Shown here one piece after another: positions 9,567 through 17,449 of a stretch of 64,000 nt of DNA. The notes under the pieces are model-generated. The model was not told the DNA's origin, searched no databases, and saw only the letters and a list, made by a program, of their open reading frames with translations. A program made the position numbers and the translations under genes. Origin of the DNA: Pseudomonas sp. CCC3.1. GTDB taxonomy: Bacteria; Pseudomonadota; Gammaproteobacteria; Pseudomonadales; Pseudomonadaceae. Location of the stretch: assembly GCF_034347405.1 (NCBI RefSeq), contig NZ_CP133778.1, positions 3,100,001-3,164,000 of the forward strand. Direction: 5' to 3'. The stretch's first letter is position 1. The number at the start of each line of letters is the position of its first letter.

Positions 9567-9580
9567 TAACAGGCCTGTTA
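9567..9580. promoter_or_regulatory. 14-bp perfect palindrome, possible operator
   Basis: TAACAGGCCTGTTA is a perfect palindrome, 98 bases upstream of the hydrolase start and 40 bases after the permease stop. Its size and symmetry fit a TetR-type or other dimeric repressor site in the hydrolase promoter. No repressor is assigned. Confidence 0.4.
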
Positions 9581-9619
9581 CTTGATAGCAGTGATACCAA
9601 AACTGCATAAATGAACCTG

Positions 9620-10486
9620 TCAGCGCTGCATGCCCCAGCGTTTCACTGTCACTCGCTCCAGCGTGTCGAACACCAGGTTTTCGACCAGCAAACCGATCAG
9701 GATGACCACTGCCAGCCCGGCAAACACCTTGTCGGTGTACAGCTCGTTGCGGTTCTGGAAGATGTACCAGCCCAACCCTCCTTTGCCACTAGTGGCGCCA
9801 AACACCAACTCGGCCGCGATCAACGTGCGCCAGGCAAATGCCCAGCCAATTTTCAGCCCGGCCAGGATCGACGGCAATGCCGCCGGGATCAGGATAAACA
9901 GCACAAAACGAATGCCTTTCAAGCCGTAGTTGCGCCCGGCCATGCGCTGGGTTTCCGAGACGCCAAGAAACCCTGCGTACGTGTTTAGAGCCAAAGCCCA
10001 TAGCACCGAGTGCACCAGCACAAAAATCAGGCTGTTCTGTCCCAGCCCGAACCACAGCAACGCCAGCGGCAGCAGGGCAATCGCCGGCAGCGGGTTGAAC
10101 ATCGAGGTCAAGGTGCTCAACAGGTCGCGCCCAAACTGAGTCGAGACCGCCAACGTGGTCAGGGCGAAAGCCAGGACGATGCCGATCAGGTACCCCTTGA
10201 GCAGCACCACCAGCGAAATGGCGACCTTGCTCAAGAGCTCGCCGCTAATCAGGCCGTCATACAGTGCACTGGCGGTTTGCAGGAAGCTGGGCAGCAGCAG
10301 ATCGTTATCCTGATAGCGCGCCACCAACTCCCAGATCACCGCCAGCAAAATCAAGATCAAGCCCTTGCGGACCCAACCTTGCTGCCACAGGCGCTGGCCA
10401 AGCGGCAGTTCACGCTCCAGCGGCACGCTCAACAAGGGTTCCAGTACCACTTCGTATTCTTGACGTACAGGTGATGAATGGCTCAT
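9620..10486 (-). CDS. ABC transporter permease, sulfonate/nitrate/taurine (SsuC/TauC) type
   Basis: A 288-residue inner-membrane permease with about six predicted membrane helices and a BPD_transp_1 cytoplasmic loop (AGRNYGLKGIRFVLFILIPA...) that docks the ATPase. The ATG at 10486 is chosen because GGAGG lies just upstream; the frame itself opens five codons earlier. It is the third component of the import operon with the ATPase (18 bases upstream) and the binding protein. Substrate is unknown. The linked dioxygenase suggests a sulfonate, sulfate ester or similar organic compound. Confidence 0.87.
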   Translation of the reverse strand: MSHSSPVRQEYEVVLEPLLSVPLERELPLGQRLWQQGWVRKGLILILLAVIWELVARYQDNDLLLPSFLQTASALYDGLISGELLSKVAISLVVLLKGYLIGIVLAFALTTLAVSTQFGRDLLSTLTSMFNPLPAIALLPLALLWFGLGQNSLIFVLVHSVLWALALNTYAGFLGVSETQRMAGRNYGLKGIRFVLFILIPAALPSILAGLKIGWAFAWRTLIAAELVFGATSGKGGLGWYIFQNRNELYTDKVFAGLAVVILIGLLVENLVFDTLERVTVKRWGMQR

Positions 10487-10504
10487 CGGGCAATCCTCCA
10501 AGGC

Positions 10505-11371
10505 TCAATAAGCGATACGAATATCGTTGAAGTTCAGTGTCTGCTCGGTGTGCAGCGTTTCATCTTCATCAAACAACAACCGATGAATACGCCGCGCCGA
10601 CGCTTGGAACTCCACGCCGCCGAGGCTGTGCAAGTTGTACTGGTGGCTGTTGATTTCGGCCCGCACACGCCCCGGATGTGGCGACAGCAGCAAGATCCGG
10701 TTGCCCACCACCAGCGCTTCTTCAATGGAGTGCGTCACGAACAGCAAGGTGAAGCGCACTTCCTCCCAGAGCAGCAATAACTCTTCTTGCATCTTGCGTC
10801 GGGTCAGCGCGTCGAGCGCAGCGAAAGGTTCATCCATCAACAAGATTTTCGGCTGCATCGCCAGCGCGCGGGCAATCGCCACGCGGGCTTTCATCCCGCC
10901 CGACAAGGTGTGCGGGTAAGCGTCGGCAAAGGCCGCCAGCCCGACCTTGTCCAGATAGTGCAGCGCCCGTTCTTCAGCGTCTCGACGGTTAAGAGTTTTG
11001 GAGGCCAGCAGCGGGAACATCACGTTCTGCTTCACGGTCTTCCAAGGCGGCAGTTGGTCGAACTCCTGGAACACCACCATCCGATCCGGGCCCGGCGCTG
11101 TGACGGGTTGCCCTTGCAGGCGGATCTGCCCTTCGCAGGGTTCGATAAATCCGGCGACTGCCTTGAGCAAGGTCGATTTACCGCATCCCGAAGGGCCAAG
11201 CAGGATAAAACGATCGGCCGGATCGACTTCGAAACTGACCTGATGAGTCGCCCGCACCACGCGTTGCGCAGAGCGGTATTCAAGGCTGACTTGATCGACC
11301 GACAACAGTGCCGGGGCGTTAGCTGTCAGATGGCTGGCCGCGTGGCCTTGCACAGACGCGTTCATGGTCAT
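10505..11371 (-). CDS. ABC transporter ATP-binding protein, SsuB/TauB type
   Basis: A 288-residue ATPase with Walker A GPSGCGKST, signature LSGGMKARVAIARA, Walker B ILLMDEPFAALD and switch histidine FVTHS. It energises the adjacent permease. Its first ATG overlaps the binding-protein stop (ATGA at 11371); a second ATG two codons later (11365) is also well placed behind GGGAG. The C-terminal extension of about 60 residues after the switch region is usual for this subfamily. Confidence 0.9.
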   Translation of the reverse strand: MTMNASVQGHAASHLTANAPALLSVDQVSLEYRSAQRVVRATHQVSFEVDPADRFILLGPSGCGKSTLLKAVAGFIEPCEGQIRLQGQPVTAPGPDRMVVFQEFDQLPPWKTVKQNVMFPLLASKTLNRRDAEERALHYLDKVGLAAFADAYPHTLSGGMKARVAIARALAMQPKILLMDEPFAALDALTRRKMQEELLLLWEEVRFTLLFVTHSIEEALVVGNRILLLSPHPGRVRAEINSHQYNLHSLGGVEFQASARRIHRLLFDEDETLHTEQTLNFNDIRIAY

Positions 11372-12390
11372 CAGCTCCCTTGCAGCGGCTTCGCGTCCTG
11401 GAAGAAGTAGTCCTTCCAGGATTCAGGTTTGTTCTTAAGCACACCGACGCGGTACATGAACTCCGCCAGCGGGTAGGTGTTTTTCGGCGTGATGCTGAAT
11501 TCGAACTGCGGGTTGTCGATGATTTTCAGCAACTCGGCACGATCCACGTTGGAGTGCGTGACGCGGATATAAGTGTCGACTGCCGCGCCCTTATCGTTCT
11601 GGGCAAACTCGGCCGCGTCGCGCAGGGCTTCAATAAAGGCGGTGTACGTTTTAGGGTTCTGCTTGCGGAATTTTTCGGTGGCAAACAGCACGGTGGGCGA
11701 GTTCGGGCCCAGCAGGTCGTAGGTATTAAGCACCACGTGCACGTTCGGGTTTTTCAGCGCCTGATCCTGGAATGGCGGATTGGAGAAGTGCCCGCTCAGC
11801 TCGGTGCCGCCGGCAATCAATGCCGCGGTGGCATCGGGGTGTGGAACGGCAATCGTGTATTTGTCGAGGCGGTTGTATTCCTTGTCACCCCATTGCTTGG
11901 CAGCCGCGTATTGCAGGAAGCGCGATTGCACGGAAACACCCACCGCAGGCACGGCAATCCGATCCTTTTCGGTGATGTCAGCGATGGTTTTAACCTGCGG
12001 GTTGTTGCTCACCAGGTAGTACGGAAAATTGCCCAGCGAAGCCACGGCTTTGACGTTCTGCTTGCCGTGCGTACGGTCCCAGATGGTCAACAACGGGCCG
12101 ACCCCGGCACCGGCAATATCGATAGAACCTGAGAGCAGCGCATCATTGACCGCGGCACCGCCGGACAGTTGGGTCCAGTCGACTTTGATGTCGATGCCCT
12201 GCTCCTTGCCATGCTTCTCGATCAGGTGTTGATCGCGCACCACGTTAAGCAACAAATACACAATGCCGAACTGTTCGGCGATACGAATCTCGCCTTCGGC
12301 ATGGGCCGCAGTCGGGGCGACAAAGCTGCCGGCGAGCAAGCTGATGCCCAGGCCGATGCTGACGGCCAGGGATTTGATAGAGGTAGACAT
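11371..12390 (-). CDS. ABC transporter substrate-binding protein, SsuA/TauA (NMT1-like) type
   Basis: A 339-residue periplasmic protein with a signal peptide of about 31 residues ending AHA-EGEIR. The mature part has the type II periplasmic binding fold of the NMT1/OMP-like group (sulfonate, taurine, nitrate and thiamine-precursor binders), including a GGAAVNDALLSGSIDIAG stretch. It is the first transporter gene after the dioxygenase, 36 bases downstream. The ligand cannot be deduced with confidence. Confidence 0.88.
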   Translation of the reverse strand: MSTSIKSLAVSIGLGISLLAGSFVAPTAAHAEGEIRIAEQFGIVYLLLNVVRDQHLIEKHGKEQGIDIKVDWTQLSGGAAVNDALLSGSIDIAGAGVGPLLTIWDRTHGKQNVKAVASLGNFPYYLVSNNPQVKTIADITEKDRIAVPAVGVSVQSRFLQYAAAKQWGDKEYNRLDKYTIAVPHPDATAALIAGGTELSGHFSNPPFQDQALKNPNVHVVLNTYDLLGPNSPTVLFATEKFRKQNPKTYTAFIEALRDAAEFAQNDKGAAVDTYIRVTHSNVDRAELLKIIDNPQFEFSITPKNTYPLAEFMYRVGVLKNKPESWKDYFFQDAKPLQGS

Positions 12391-12426
12391 GGAAATGCTC
12401 CTGGTATGCAGGCATACCGTGGCCGA

Positions 12427-13323
12427 TCAGAAAGGGGCGTCGCCCTGAATAGTGGTGCGATACAGCTTGCGGCGCAGATGGCTTGGGCAGCCGGCAGCCA
12501 GGTGAATCAGCGAACGGTTGTCCCAGAACACCAGGTCATGGGGCTGCCATTGGTGGCGATAGATGTTCTCTGGCAGCACGCTGTGGGCGTACAACTCAGC
12601 CAGCAATTGCCGACTTTCATCCTCTGGCAGACCGACGATGCGGGTGGTGAAACCCTCACTGACGAACAGTGCCTTACGCCCGTTTTCCGGGTGTGTACGC
12701 ACGATGGGGTGCACCACTTCGTTGACCTGAGCCAGTTGCTCCGGGGTCAAGGTGGGACGCCAGTTGCCTTCGAATTTGGTTTCGCTGTAACGCGCGGTGT
12801 ACGAGTGCGCAGCCGAGCGACCTTCAACGGCTGCGCGCAGTGCGTGCGGCAACGCATCCCAGGCTTTGTGCATGTCGGCAAACAGCGTGTCGCCGCCTTC
12901 GGACGGCAGTTCCTGGGCATGCAGCATCGAGCCCAGGCTTGGCAGTTCTTTATAAGACAGGTCGGAGTGCCAGAACTTGCCGGCATCCCCCAGGCCGATG
13001 GATTGGCCGTTCTCAATAATGTTGGAAACAATGAGTATTTCTGGGTGGCCGGTCAGCAAAAACTGCTTGAGCACATGGATTTGCAACACGCCAAAGCGGC
13101 GGCTGAAGTCGATTTGCTGTTGCGCGGTAATGCGCTGATCACGGAACACCACCACGTGATGCTCAAGATGAGCGCGGTGAATACGGGCGAAATCCTGGTC
13201 ATTGACCGGCAGTGCCAGATCAAGACCGATTATTTCGGCACCTACGGCGCCACTGAACGGGCGAATGTCGAAGGTTTGAGGGGCGATGCCAACGGCATTC
13301 GCAAAGGCAGACGGTGCAGACAT
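12427..13323 (-). CDS. TauD/TfdA-family Fe(II)/2-oxoglutarate dioxygenase
   Basis: A 298-residue oxygenase close in length and layout to taurine dioxygenase. The iron ligands HxD are seen as FWHSD (His119, Asp121) and the distal His in NRSLIHLAAG. The conserved RTHPENGRKALFVSEGFTTRI stretch is typical of TauD. Family members hydroxylate a carbon next to a sulfonate, sulfate ester or ether and release sulfite, sulfate or another product. The ATG at 13323 follows GGGAG. As first gene of the ABC operon it probably attacks the imported compound; this grouping parallels tauABCD and the atsRBC-atsK alkyl-sulfatase system. Confidence 0.9.
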   Translation of the reverse strand: MSAPSAFANAVGIAPQTFDIRPFSGAVGAEIIGLDLALPVNDQDFARIHRAHLEHHVVVFRDQRITAQQQIDFSRRFGVLQIHVLKQFLLTGHPEILIVSNIIENGQSIGLGDAGKFWHSDLSYKELPSLGSMLHAQELPSEGGDTLFADMHKAWDALPHALRAAVEGRSAAHSYTARYSETKFEGNWRPTLTPEQLAQVNEVVHPIVRTHPENGRKALFVSEGFTTRIVGLPEDESRQLLAELYAHSVLPENIYRHQWQPHDLVFWDNRSLIHLAAGCPSHLRRKLYRTTIQGDAPF

Positions 13324-13450
13324 GATTTCACTCCCACACGGTGCGCAATCAATGGCGCGCACCTCGATCAGAAACTCACGGTGGTCCCGTGTTCGTTCAT
13401 TTCGTGCGGCGCGCCGATTGGTCGGCCTGTACGCAGGAGGGTGACTTTAT

Positions 13451-13478
13451 AGGTATAAGAAAATTAATTTAAATACCT
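13451..13478. promoter_or_regulatory. AT-rich inverted repeat in the dioxygenase promoter
   Basis: AGGTAT (13451-13456) and ATACCT (13473-13478) flank a 16-bp AT-rich core containing AAATTAATTT. The site lies about 130 bases upstream of the dioxygenase ATG and 28 bases from the end of the tetR gene, so it is placed to be a promoter or regulator site. No protein is assigned. Confidence 0.35.
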
Positions 13479-13505
13479 TTACGGAATAACGATATGACGC
13501 GTTGA

Positions 13506-14144
13506 CTACGTCATTCCGACAACGTGCCGCGCACTTCTCTCGACCATGGCAATAATCGTTTCAAAAAGCTCTTCCTGAGCCTGCTGCGCAGTGATTTCCC
13601 CTGTGGCAGCAGCCTGGGATAAAGCTTCTGCGGCACCGAGCATCGCTCGCAAATGAGCCGCTGTAAGGCCGCCTTCACGGGTGAAGGGCGAGAGTACCAC
13701 GCGGCACTTTTCGAGGAAGATGGCCTCATACTCGCGCCTGATCTGCTCAAGATCAGGCGAACTGGTCAGCGCCGCGATCACACCGGGAATCTCGTTGCCT
13801 TGCAGCAGCACACAATCGACATAAGACCCGGCAATGACCCTCGCCTTGCTGATCAGGGTCGGCTCGCTGGTGTTCAGGGCCCCATCCATCAACGCTGTCT
13901 GGCGCGCATCGAAGTCTTGATAGAGCGCCGCCAGCAGCCCGGCCCGCGTGCTGAAATGGTCGTAGACCACCGGCTTTGTGACCCCCGCCTGCTCGGCCAG
14001 CCGCCCGAGAGTCAGCGCTTCGGTCCCCTCCTCGCGCACCAATTGCCAGGCGACATCCAATAATTGACGTTGCCGATCCTCCCTGGACAGGCGACGACGG
14101 GGCTGTTTGCTTGAATCCTGAGTGCTTGTCTCGGTGCTTGACAT
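13506..14144 (-). CDS. TetR-family regulator
   Basis: A 212-residue regulator with a TetR helix-turn-helix at about residues 39-62 (TLGRLAEQAGVTKPVVYDHF) after a basic, low-complexity N-terminus. It is divergent from a quinone-oxidoreductase-like gene, and two copies of GTAACTTAC lie in the shared 92-bp promoter region. The simplest reading is an autoregulated repressor of that redox pair. It is also on the same strand as, and upstream of, the dioxygenase operon, separated by 182 bases. Confidence 0.85.
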   Translation of the reverse strand: MSSTETSTQDSSKQPRRRLSREDRQRQLLDVAWQLVREEGTEALTLGRLAEQAGVTKPVVYDHFSTRAGLLAALYQDFDARQTALMDGALNTSEPTLISKARVIAGSYVDCVLLQGNEIPGVIAALTSSPDLEQIRREYEAIFLEKCRVVLSPFTREGGLTAAHLRAMLGAAEALSQAAATGEITAQQAQEELFETIIAMVERSARHVVGMT

Positions 14145-14159
14145 CGCAATATACCAAAA

Positions 14160-14182
14160 GTAACTTACTGAGCGTAACTTAC
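14160..14182. promoter_or_regulatory. Repeated GTAACTTAC sites between tetR and the quinone oxidoreductase gene
   Basis: GTAACTTAC occurs at 14160-14168 and 14174-14182, a 14-bp period. Each copy is itself nearly palindromic (GTAA-C-TTAC). The location between two divergent genes, one encoding a TetR protein, makes an operator likely. Confidence 0.5.
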
Positions 14183-14236
14183 CAAGAGTATATAGGGCTC
14201 ATCCACGGCCCTCAATCCGTCGCAGGAATGTTCGAC

Positions 14237-14818
14237 ATGCACGCACTGATCGTTGTTGCTCATCACAATCCCCAATCGCTGACCCATGGCTTGGCCACTC
14301 ACGTTGCGCAAGGCTTGGCAGGCGCTGGCCATACCTTTGAAATCGCCGATCTGTCAGCGCAGGCCTTTGATCCACGGTTTAGCGCAGCAGACCTTGCTGT
14401 GCATCACAAACAGGCCGCTGCACCGGCAGATGTGCTGGCCGAACAGGCGCGAATCGATCGCGCCGATGCGCTGGTGCTGGTCTTCCCTGTTTACTGGTGG
14501 TCAATGCCTGCATTGCTCAAGGGCTGGATCGACCGCGTGTTTGCCAATGGCTGGGCGTTTGACTTCAGTACCGATGCCAAGCTGGAAAAAAAGCTCAGCC
14601 ACCTGCGTGTACACCTGCTCGCGCTCGGCGGGGCTGACGGCGCAACGTACGAGCGGCGCGGCTACACCCAAGCCATGAAGACGCAAATAGAGCACGGTAT
14701 TTTCGATTATTGCGGCGTACAGGCCGTGACCTCCAACCTGCTGCTAGAGTCCGAAACCCAAGACCCGCTGATTCATTTGAATACCGCGCAAGCCTTGGGA
14801 CGAACACTTTTCTCCTGA
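14237..14818 (+). CDS. NAD(P)H dehydrogenase (quinone)-like flavoprotein
   Basis: A 193-residue flavodoxin-fold protein of the NQO1/KefF/MdaB group. It begins MHALIVVAHHNPQSLTH, the usual FMN/FAD phosphate-binding start, and has the FPVYWWSMPALLKGWIDRVF motif. Such enzymes reduce quinones or other electrophiles by two electrons with NAD(P)H. The ATG at 14237 is preceded by AGGA; earlier in-frame ATGs at 14228 and 14111 are less likely, the latter lying inside the divergent tetR gene. The flavin-reductase-like gene follows after 101 bases. Confidence 0.87.
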   Translation: MHALIVVAHHNPQSLTHGLATHVAQGLAGAGHTFEIADLSAQAFDPRFSAADLAVHHKQAAAPADVLAEQARIDRADALVLVFPVYWWSMPALLKGWIDRVFANGWAFDFSTDAKLEKKLSHLRVHLLALGGADGATYERRGYTQAMKTQIEHGIFDYCGVQAVTSNLLLESETQDPLIHLNTAQALGRTLFS

Positions 14819-14919
14819 ACAACCCCACTGACGGGGCTGAACAAATCCGGCATTATCGGCCCACTCACCTGCCCGTTATCGCGCAGGTCACGCACTCGGG
14901 ACACTTTTCAGGAGCCAGA

Positions 14920-15504
14920 ATGGACAAGCACATTGCCGCCGTCCCCTTGGACAAAGCCTATCGACTGATCAATCACGGCCCGACGATTCTGGTGTCGGCC
15001 CGCCATGCAGGCGTGCAGAACGTCATGGCAGCCTCTTGGGCCTGCGCCTTGGATTTTGCCCCGCCAAAAGTCACCGTGGTATTGGACAAGAGCGTCAAAA
15101 CCCGTGAACTGGTGGAACAAAGCGGGTTGTTTGTGATTCAGGTGCCCACCGTGGCGCAGCTCAAACTGACCAGTCAGGTTGGCAGCCTGAGCCTGAATAC
15201 CGACCCAAACAAACTCAGCGACAGCGGCGTTGAGCTGTTTGAGATTGAAGGGCATGACCAGCCGTTTGTAGCCGGGTGTTCCGCTTGGCTGGCTTGCAAA
15301 CTGATCCCCGAACCCCACAACCAGAACGCCTATGACTTGTTCATAGGTGAAGTGGTCGGCGCCTGGGCCGACACCCGGGTATTCAAGGACGGGCACTGGC
15401 ACTTCGAAAACGCAGATCCGGCATGGCGCAGCCTGCATTACATCGCGGGGGGTCACTATTACGCGACCGGTGAAGCGCTGGATGTTGATGACCATCAGGT
15501 GTAA
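14920..15504 (+). CDS. Flavin reductase-like (DIM6/NTAB) protein
   Basis: A 194-residue FMN-binding split-barrel protein of the flavin reductase family. It starts MDKHIAAVPLDKAYRL and contains GPTILVSARHAG and AASWACALDFAPP, the region that holds flavin. The ATG at 14920 follows CAGGAG. It probably forms a redox pair with the quinone-oxidoreductase-like gene upstream, under the divergent TetR regulator. Whether it supplies reduced flavin to a partner or acts directly is not shown. A REPIN starts 16 bases after its stop. Confidence 0.85.
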   Translation: MDKHIAAVPLDKAYRLINHGPTILVSARHAGVQNVMAASWACALDFAPPKVTVVLDKSVKTRELVEQSGLFVIQVPTVAQLKLTSQVGSLSLNTDPNKLSDSGVELFEIEGHDQPFVAGCSAWLACKLIPEPHNQNAYDLFIGEVVGAWADTRVFKDGHWHFENADPAWRSLHYIAGGHYYATGEALDVDDHQV

Positions 15505-15520
15505 CGACGTCCGATAAACC

Positions 15521-15608
15521 TGTGGGAGCCTGGCTTGCCAGCGATTCAGACGATGCGGTTTTTCTGTTGAACCGCGCAAATACCATCGCGGGCAAGCCCG
15601 CTCCCACA
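15521..15608. repeat. REPIN-like palindrome (REP pair), family B
   Basis: TGTGGGAG at 15521 and CTCCCACA ending at 15608 bound an 88-bp inverted pair of REP units (left arm ...CCTGGCTTGCCAGCGA, right arm TCGCGGGCAAGCCCG...). It is imperfect: the left arm carries the CCTGGCTTGCCAG variant and the right the CGGGCTTGCCCG variant. Related elements lie at 21598-21689 and 54034-54107. Confidence 0.85.
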
Positions 15609-15639
15609 AATAGCCCGCATTTATCTCATCCGCCCCCCC

Positions 15640-15666
15640 TAAAGACCTGGGCCGTGTAGCCGATGA
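15640..15666 (+). promoter_or_regulatory. Sigma-28 (FliA) type promoter
   Basis: TAAA (15640-15643) and GCCGATGA (15659-15666) are separated by exactly 15 bases. This fits the sigma-28 consensus TAAA-N15-GCCGATAA with one mismatch. The downstream gene is FlxA-like, and flxA in E. coli is a known FliA target, so motif and gene agree. A transcript would start about 27 bases before the ATG. Confidence 0.7.
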
Positions 15667-15701
15667 CCTTTAATGACATTGGGCTTAAAGGATGAAACAT
15701 C

Positions 15702-16145
15702 ATGCTCGGCAGCATAAACAACCTGGCAACCAGCTTGAACGTTCCTGGTGCGACCGGCACCACCAACAAGACCGTGATTCCAAATGCCGACAATGCTGCC
15801 GTGGCCGATGCTGAGGCGACAGCGACCAGCGAAGTAAAGCCCCGTGCCGCCCGAGGGGCAGCGTCAGCACCTGCCGATGACAGTGACGACAGCTCCGACA
15901 TCGTCAAACAGTTGAAAAAACAAATTGCGCAACTGCAAAAACAGCTGCAACAGCAGATGCAAGAGATGCAAAGAATTCAGGCCAGCAATCAGGCTCCAGA
16001 GGCCAAGGCCGCCGCCTTGACTGCGGCTCAAGCGGCCGTGACGACCACCACTTCAGCCCTGCAAGAAGCGACCGCCGCACTGCTGCAAGCCTTGACGGCG
16101 CAAGGCGGCAGCAGCTCGGGCTCGATGGTCAGCACCTCAGCCTGA
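15702..16145 (+). CDS. FlxA-like coiled-coil protein
   Basis: A 147-residue protein with no signal peptide. A disordered, Ala/Asp/Ser-rich first half leads into a coiled coil at about residues 65-95 (KQLKKQIAQLQKQLQQQMQE), then an Ala/Thr-rich helix and a Ser/Gly tail. This is the FlxA-like pattern. FlxA is a flagellar-regulon protein of unknown function. The ATG at 15702 follows AAAGGA. A near-consensus sigma-28 promoter lies just upstream, which ties expression to late flagellar genes. No other flagellar gene is in the window. Confidence 0.75.
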   Translation: MLGSINNLATSLNVPGATGTTNKTVIPNADNAAVADAEATATSEVKPRAARGAASAPADDSDDSSDIVKQLKKQIAQLQKQLQQQMQEMQRIQASNQAPEAKAAALTAAQAAVTTTTSALQEATAALLQALTAQGGSSSGSMVSTSA

Positions 16146-16151
16146 TCGCTC

Positions 16152-16631
16152 TTAGTGAGCAATGATGGTCAGCCCTTCTTGCACATTCGGGATCTGGAAG
16201 TAGCTCGTGATCAGGTCGAACTCGGCATCGGTCGCGGCGAAATCATGATCACCGGTGGCATTGCGCACCCGCAATCGGTCGCGGCACGTGTCGTCAGTGA
16301 CATCCAGGTAATGCAGGCAATGCGGCACCTGCGCGCCATCGGCCAAGGCTCGCAGCCATTGGCGATCAGCGACCGTATTGGCCGGTACATCCAGCACCAC
16401 GCTCACACCTGACCCCAACAGCTTGCTCACCAACGGTTGCAGCACCTGGCGAATTCGCCGGGCACAGCGCACGTAATCGGCCACCGAATGAATCTCATCG
16501 GGATAGAGCGCCGCCAGCCAGCGATCTTCGCTAATCAAAATCGCCGCGTGCTGTTCCGCCAGTGCTGTTGCCAGCGTCGATTTACCCGAAGCAATCTTGC
16601 CGCACATCAGATGCAATACAGAGGGGGTCAT
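16152..16631 (-). CDS. Small P-loop kinase/ATPase (AAA_33 type)
   Basis: A 159-residue nucleotide-binding protein with Walker A GKIASGKST at residues 11-19 and a kinase-like lid region (RDRLRVRNATGDHDFAATD). The family includes zeta-toxin-like and chloramphenicol-phosphotransferase-like kinases of unknown substrate. The frame extends to 16706, but the ATG at 16631 has AAGGA six bases upstream and places Walker A normally. It converges with the FlxA-like gene, six bases apart. Function unknown beyond ATP binding and probable phosphotransfer. Confidence 0.75.
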   Translation of the reverse strand: MTPSVLHLMCGKIASGKSTLATALAEQHAAILISEDRWLAALYPDEIHSVADYVRCARRIRQVLQPLVSKLLGSGVSVVLDVPANTVADRQWLRALADGAQVPHCLHYLDVTDDTCRDRLRVRNATGDHDFAATDAEFDLITSYFQIPNVQEGLTIIAH

Positions 16632-16883
16632 GGAAGTCCTTCCTGTTGGCGAGCCAACGATCATGCCCATCGCGTACTTCACCGGCAAGTGACATCCACG
16701 CTGCACAGACCACTTTCACCTTGTTGCCTGCTTGAGTATGCTCAGCGCCTGGCCGATGCTGCCCGCCGCTCGCTCCCGCAGGGAAGGTGAAAGCATGACG
16801 GATTTTCCAACCCCCTTTTGTCTCTCTTGAGCATCGAGGTTTGGCAACGCGAGCACCAAAGCATCTCGATGGCAGGAGGCACT
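16632..16883. other. Intergenic region with a 10-bp inverted repeat
   Basis: This 252-bp gap separates the divergent P-loop kinase and glyoxalase-fold genes. CTTTCACCTT (16713-16722) is repeated in inverted form as AAGGTGAAAG (16784-16793), 61 bases apart. A 30-codon ATG frame starts at 16738 but has no clear ribosome site. I see no RNA gene or known element. Confidence 0.4.
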
Positions 16884-17414
16884 ATGTTTTCAATCGAGCA
16901 GGCCAAGCACATGGCCAAGCAACTGCGCACGTCACTGTCGACACGCAATCACGAGATACCGCACAGCACAGCGCTGGAGCTGGTTGCGCAGCAACTGGGG
17001 TACAAGGACTGGAACACCGCGTCCGCCCTGCTGGCCCCGCCTGCCTCCCAACCGAGTGTCACTTTCGACAAACCGATTCCCGTTTTGCGAATGTTTGACG
17101 AGACCAAGGCACGCGAGTTCTATCTGGACTTTCTGGGTTTTGGCGTGGAGTTCGAGCATCGGTTCGAGGCCGGCATGCCGCTGTATCTGGGCATCAGCCG
17201 TAATGGCCTGGAGTTGCACCTGTCCGAACATCACGGCGACGCCAGCCCAGGCGCAACGCTCTTTGTACCGATGCACGCCGTCGAGCAGTTTCGCGATGAA
17301 TTAGTGGCCAAGCATTACGGCTACGGGCGTCCACAGATCGTTCAACAAGACTGGGGACAGGTGCTGGAAGTGCACGACCCTTTCGGCAATCGGATTCGAT
17401 TCTGCCAACGCTGA
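16884..17414 (+). CDS. Glyoxalase/bleomycin-resistance-fold protein with N-terminal extension
   Basis: A 176-residue protein. Residues 1-55 form a short helical region (FSIEQAKHMAKQLR...HSTALELVAQQLGYKDWNTA) found in a class of glyoxalase-superfamily proteins. Residues about 60-176 form a VOC domain (PVLRMFDETKAREFYLDFLGF ... LEVHDPFGNRIRFCQ). This type is often annotated as bleomycin resistance-like. Metal-binding residues and ligand are uncertain. The ATG at 16884 follows CAGGAGG with good spacing; the frame is open further upstream without a ribosome site. Confidence 0.8.
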   Translation: MFSIEQAKHMAKQLRTSLSTRNHEIPHSTALELVAQQLGYKDWNTASALLAPPASQPSVTFDKPIPVLRMFDETKAREFYLDFLGFGVEFEHRFEAGMPLYLGISRNGLELHLSEHHGDASPGATLFVPMHAVEQFRDELVAKHYGYGRPQIVQQDWGQVLEVHDPFGNRIRFCQR

Positions 17415-17449
17415 TCTGCGCAATCGCAAGGGGCCGTAAAAAATTGTGT

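Noticed and set aside
12169..13452. Open plus-strand frame of 427 codons opposite the TauD-family gene
   Set aside because: No family features; lies across the start of the binding-protein gene and the whole dioxygenase gene.
16738..16830. 30-codon ATG frame in the kinase/glyoxalase gap
   Set aside because: No ribosome site and no recognisable features; overlaps the inverted repeat.
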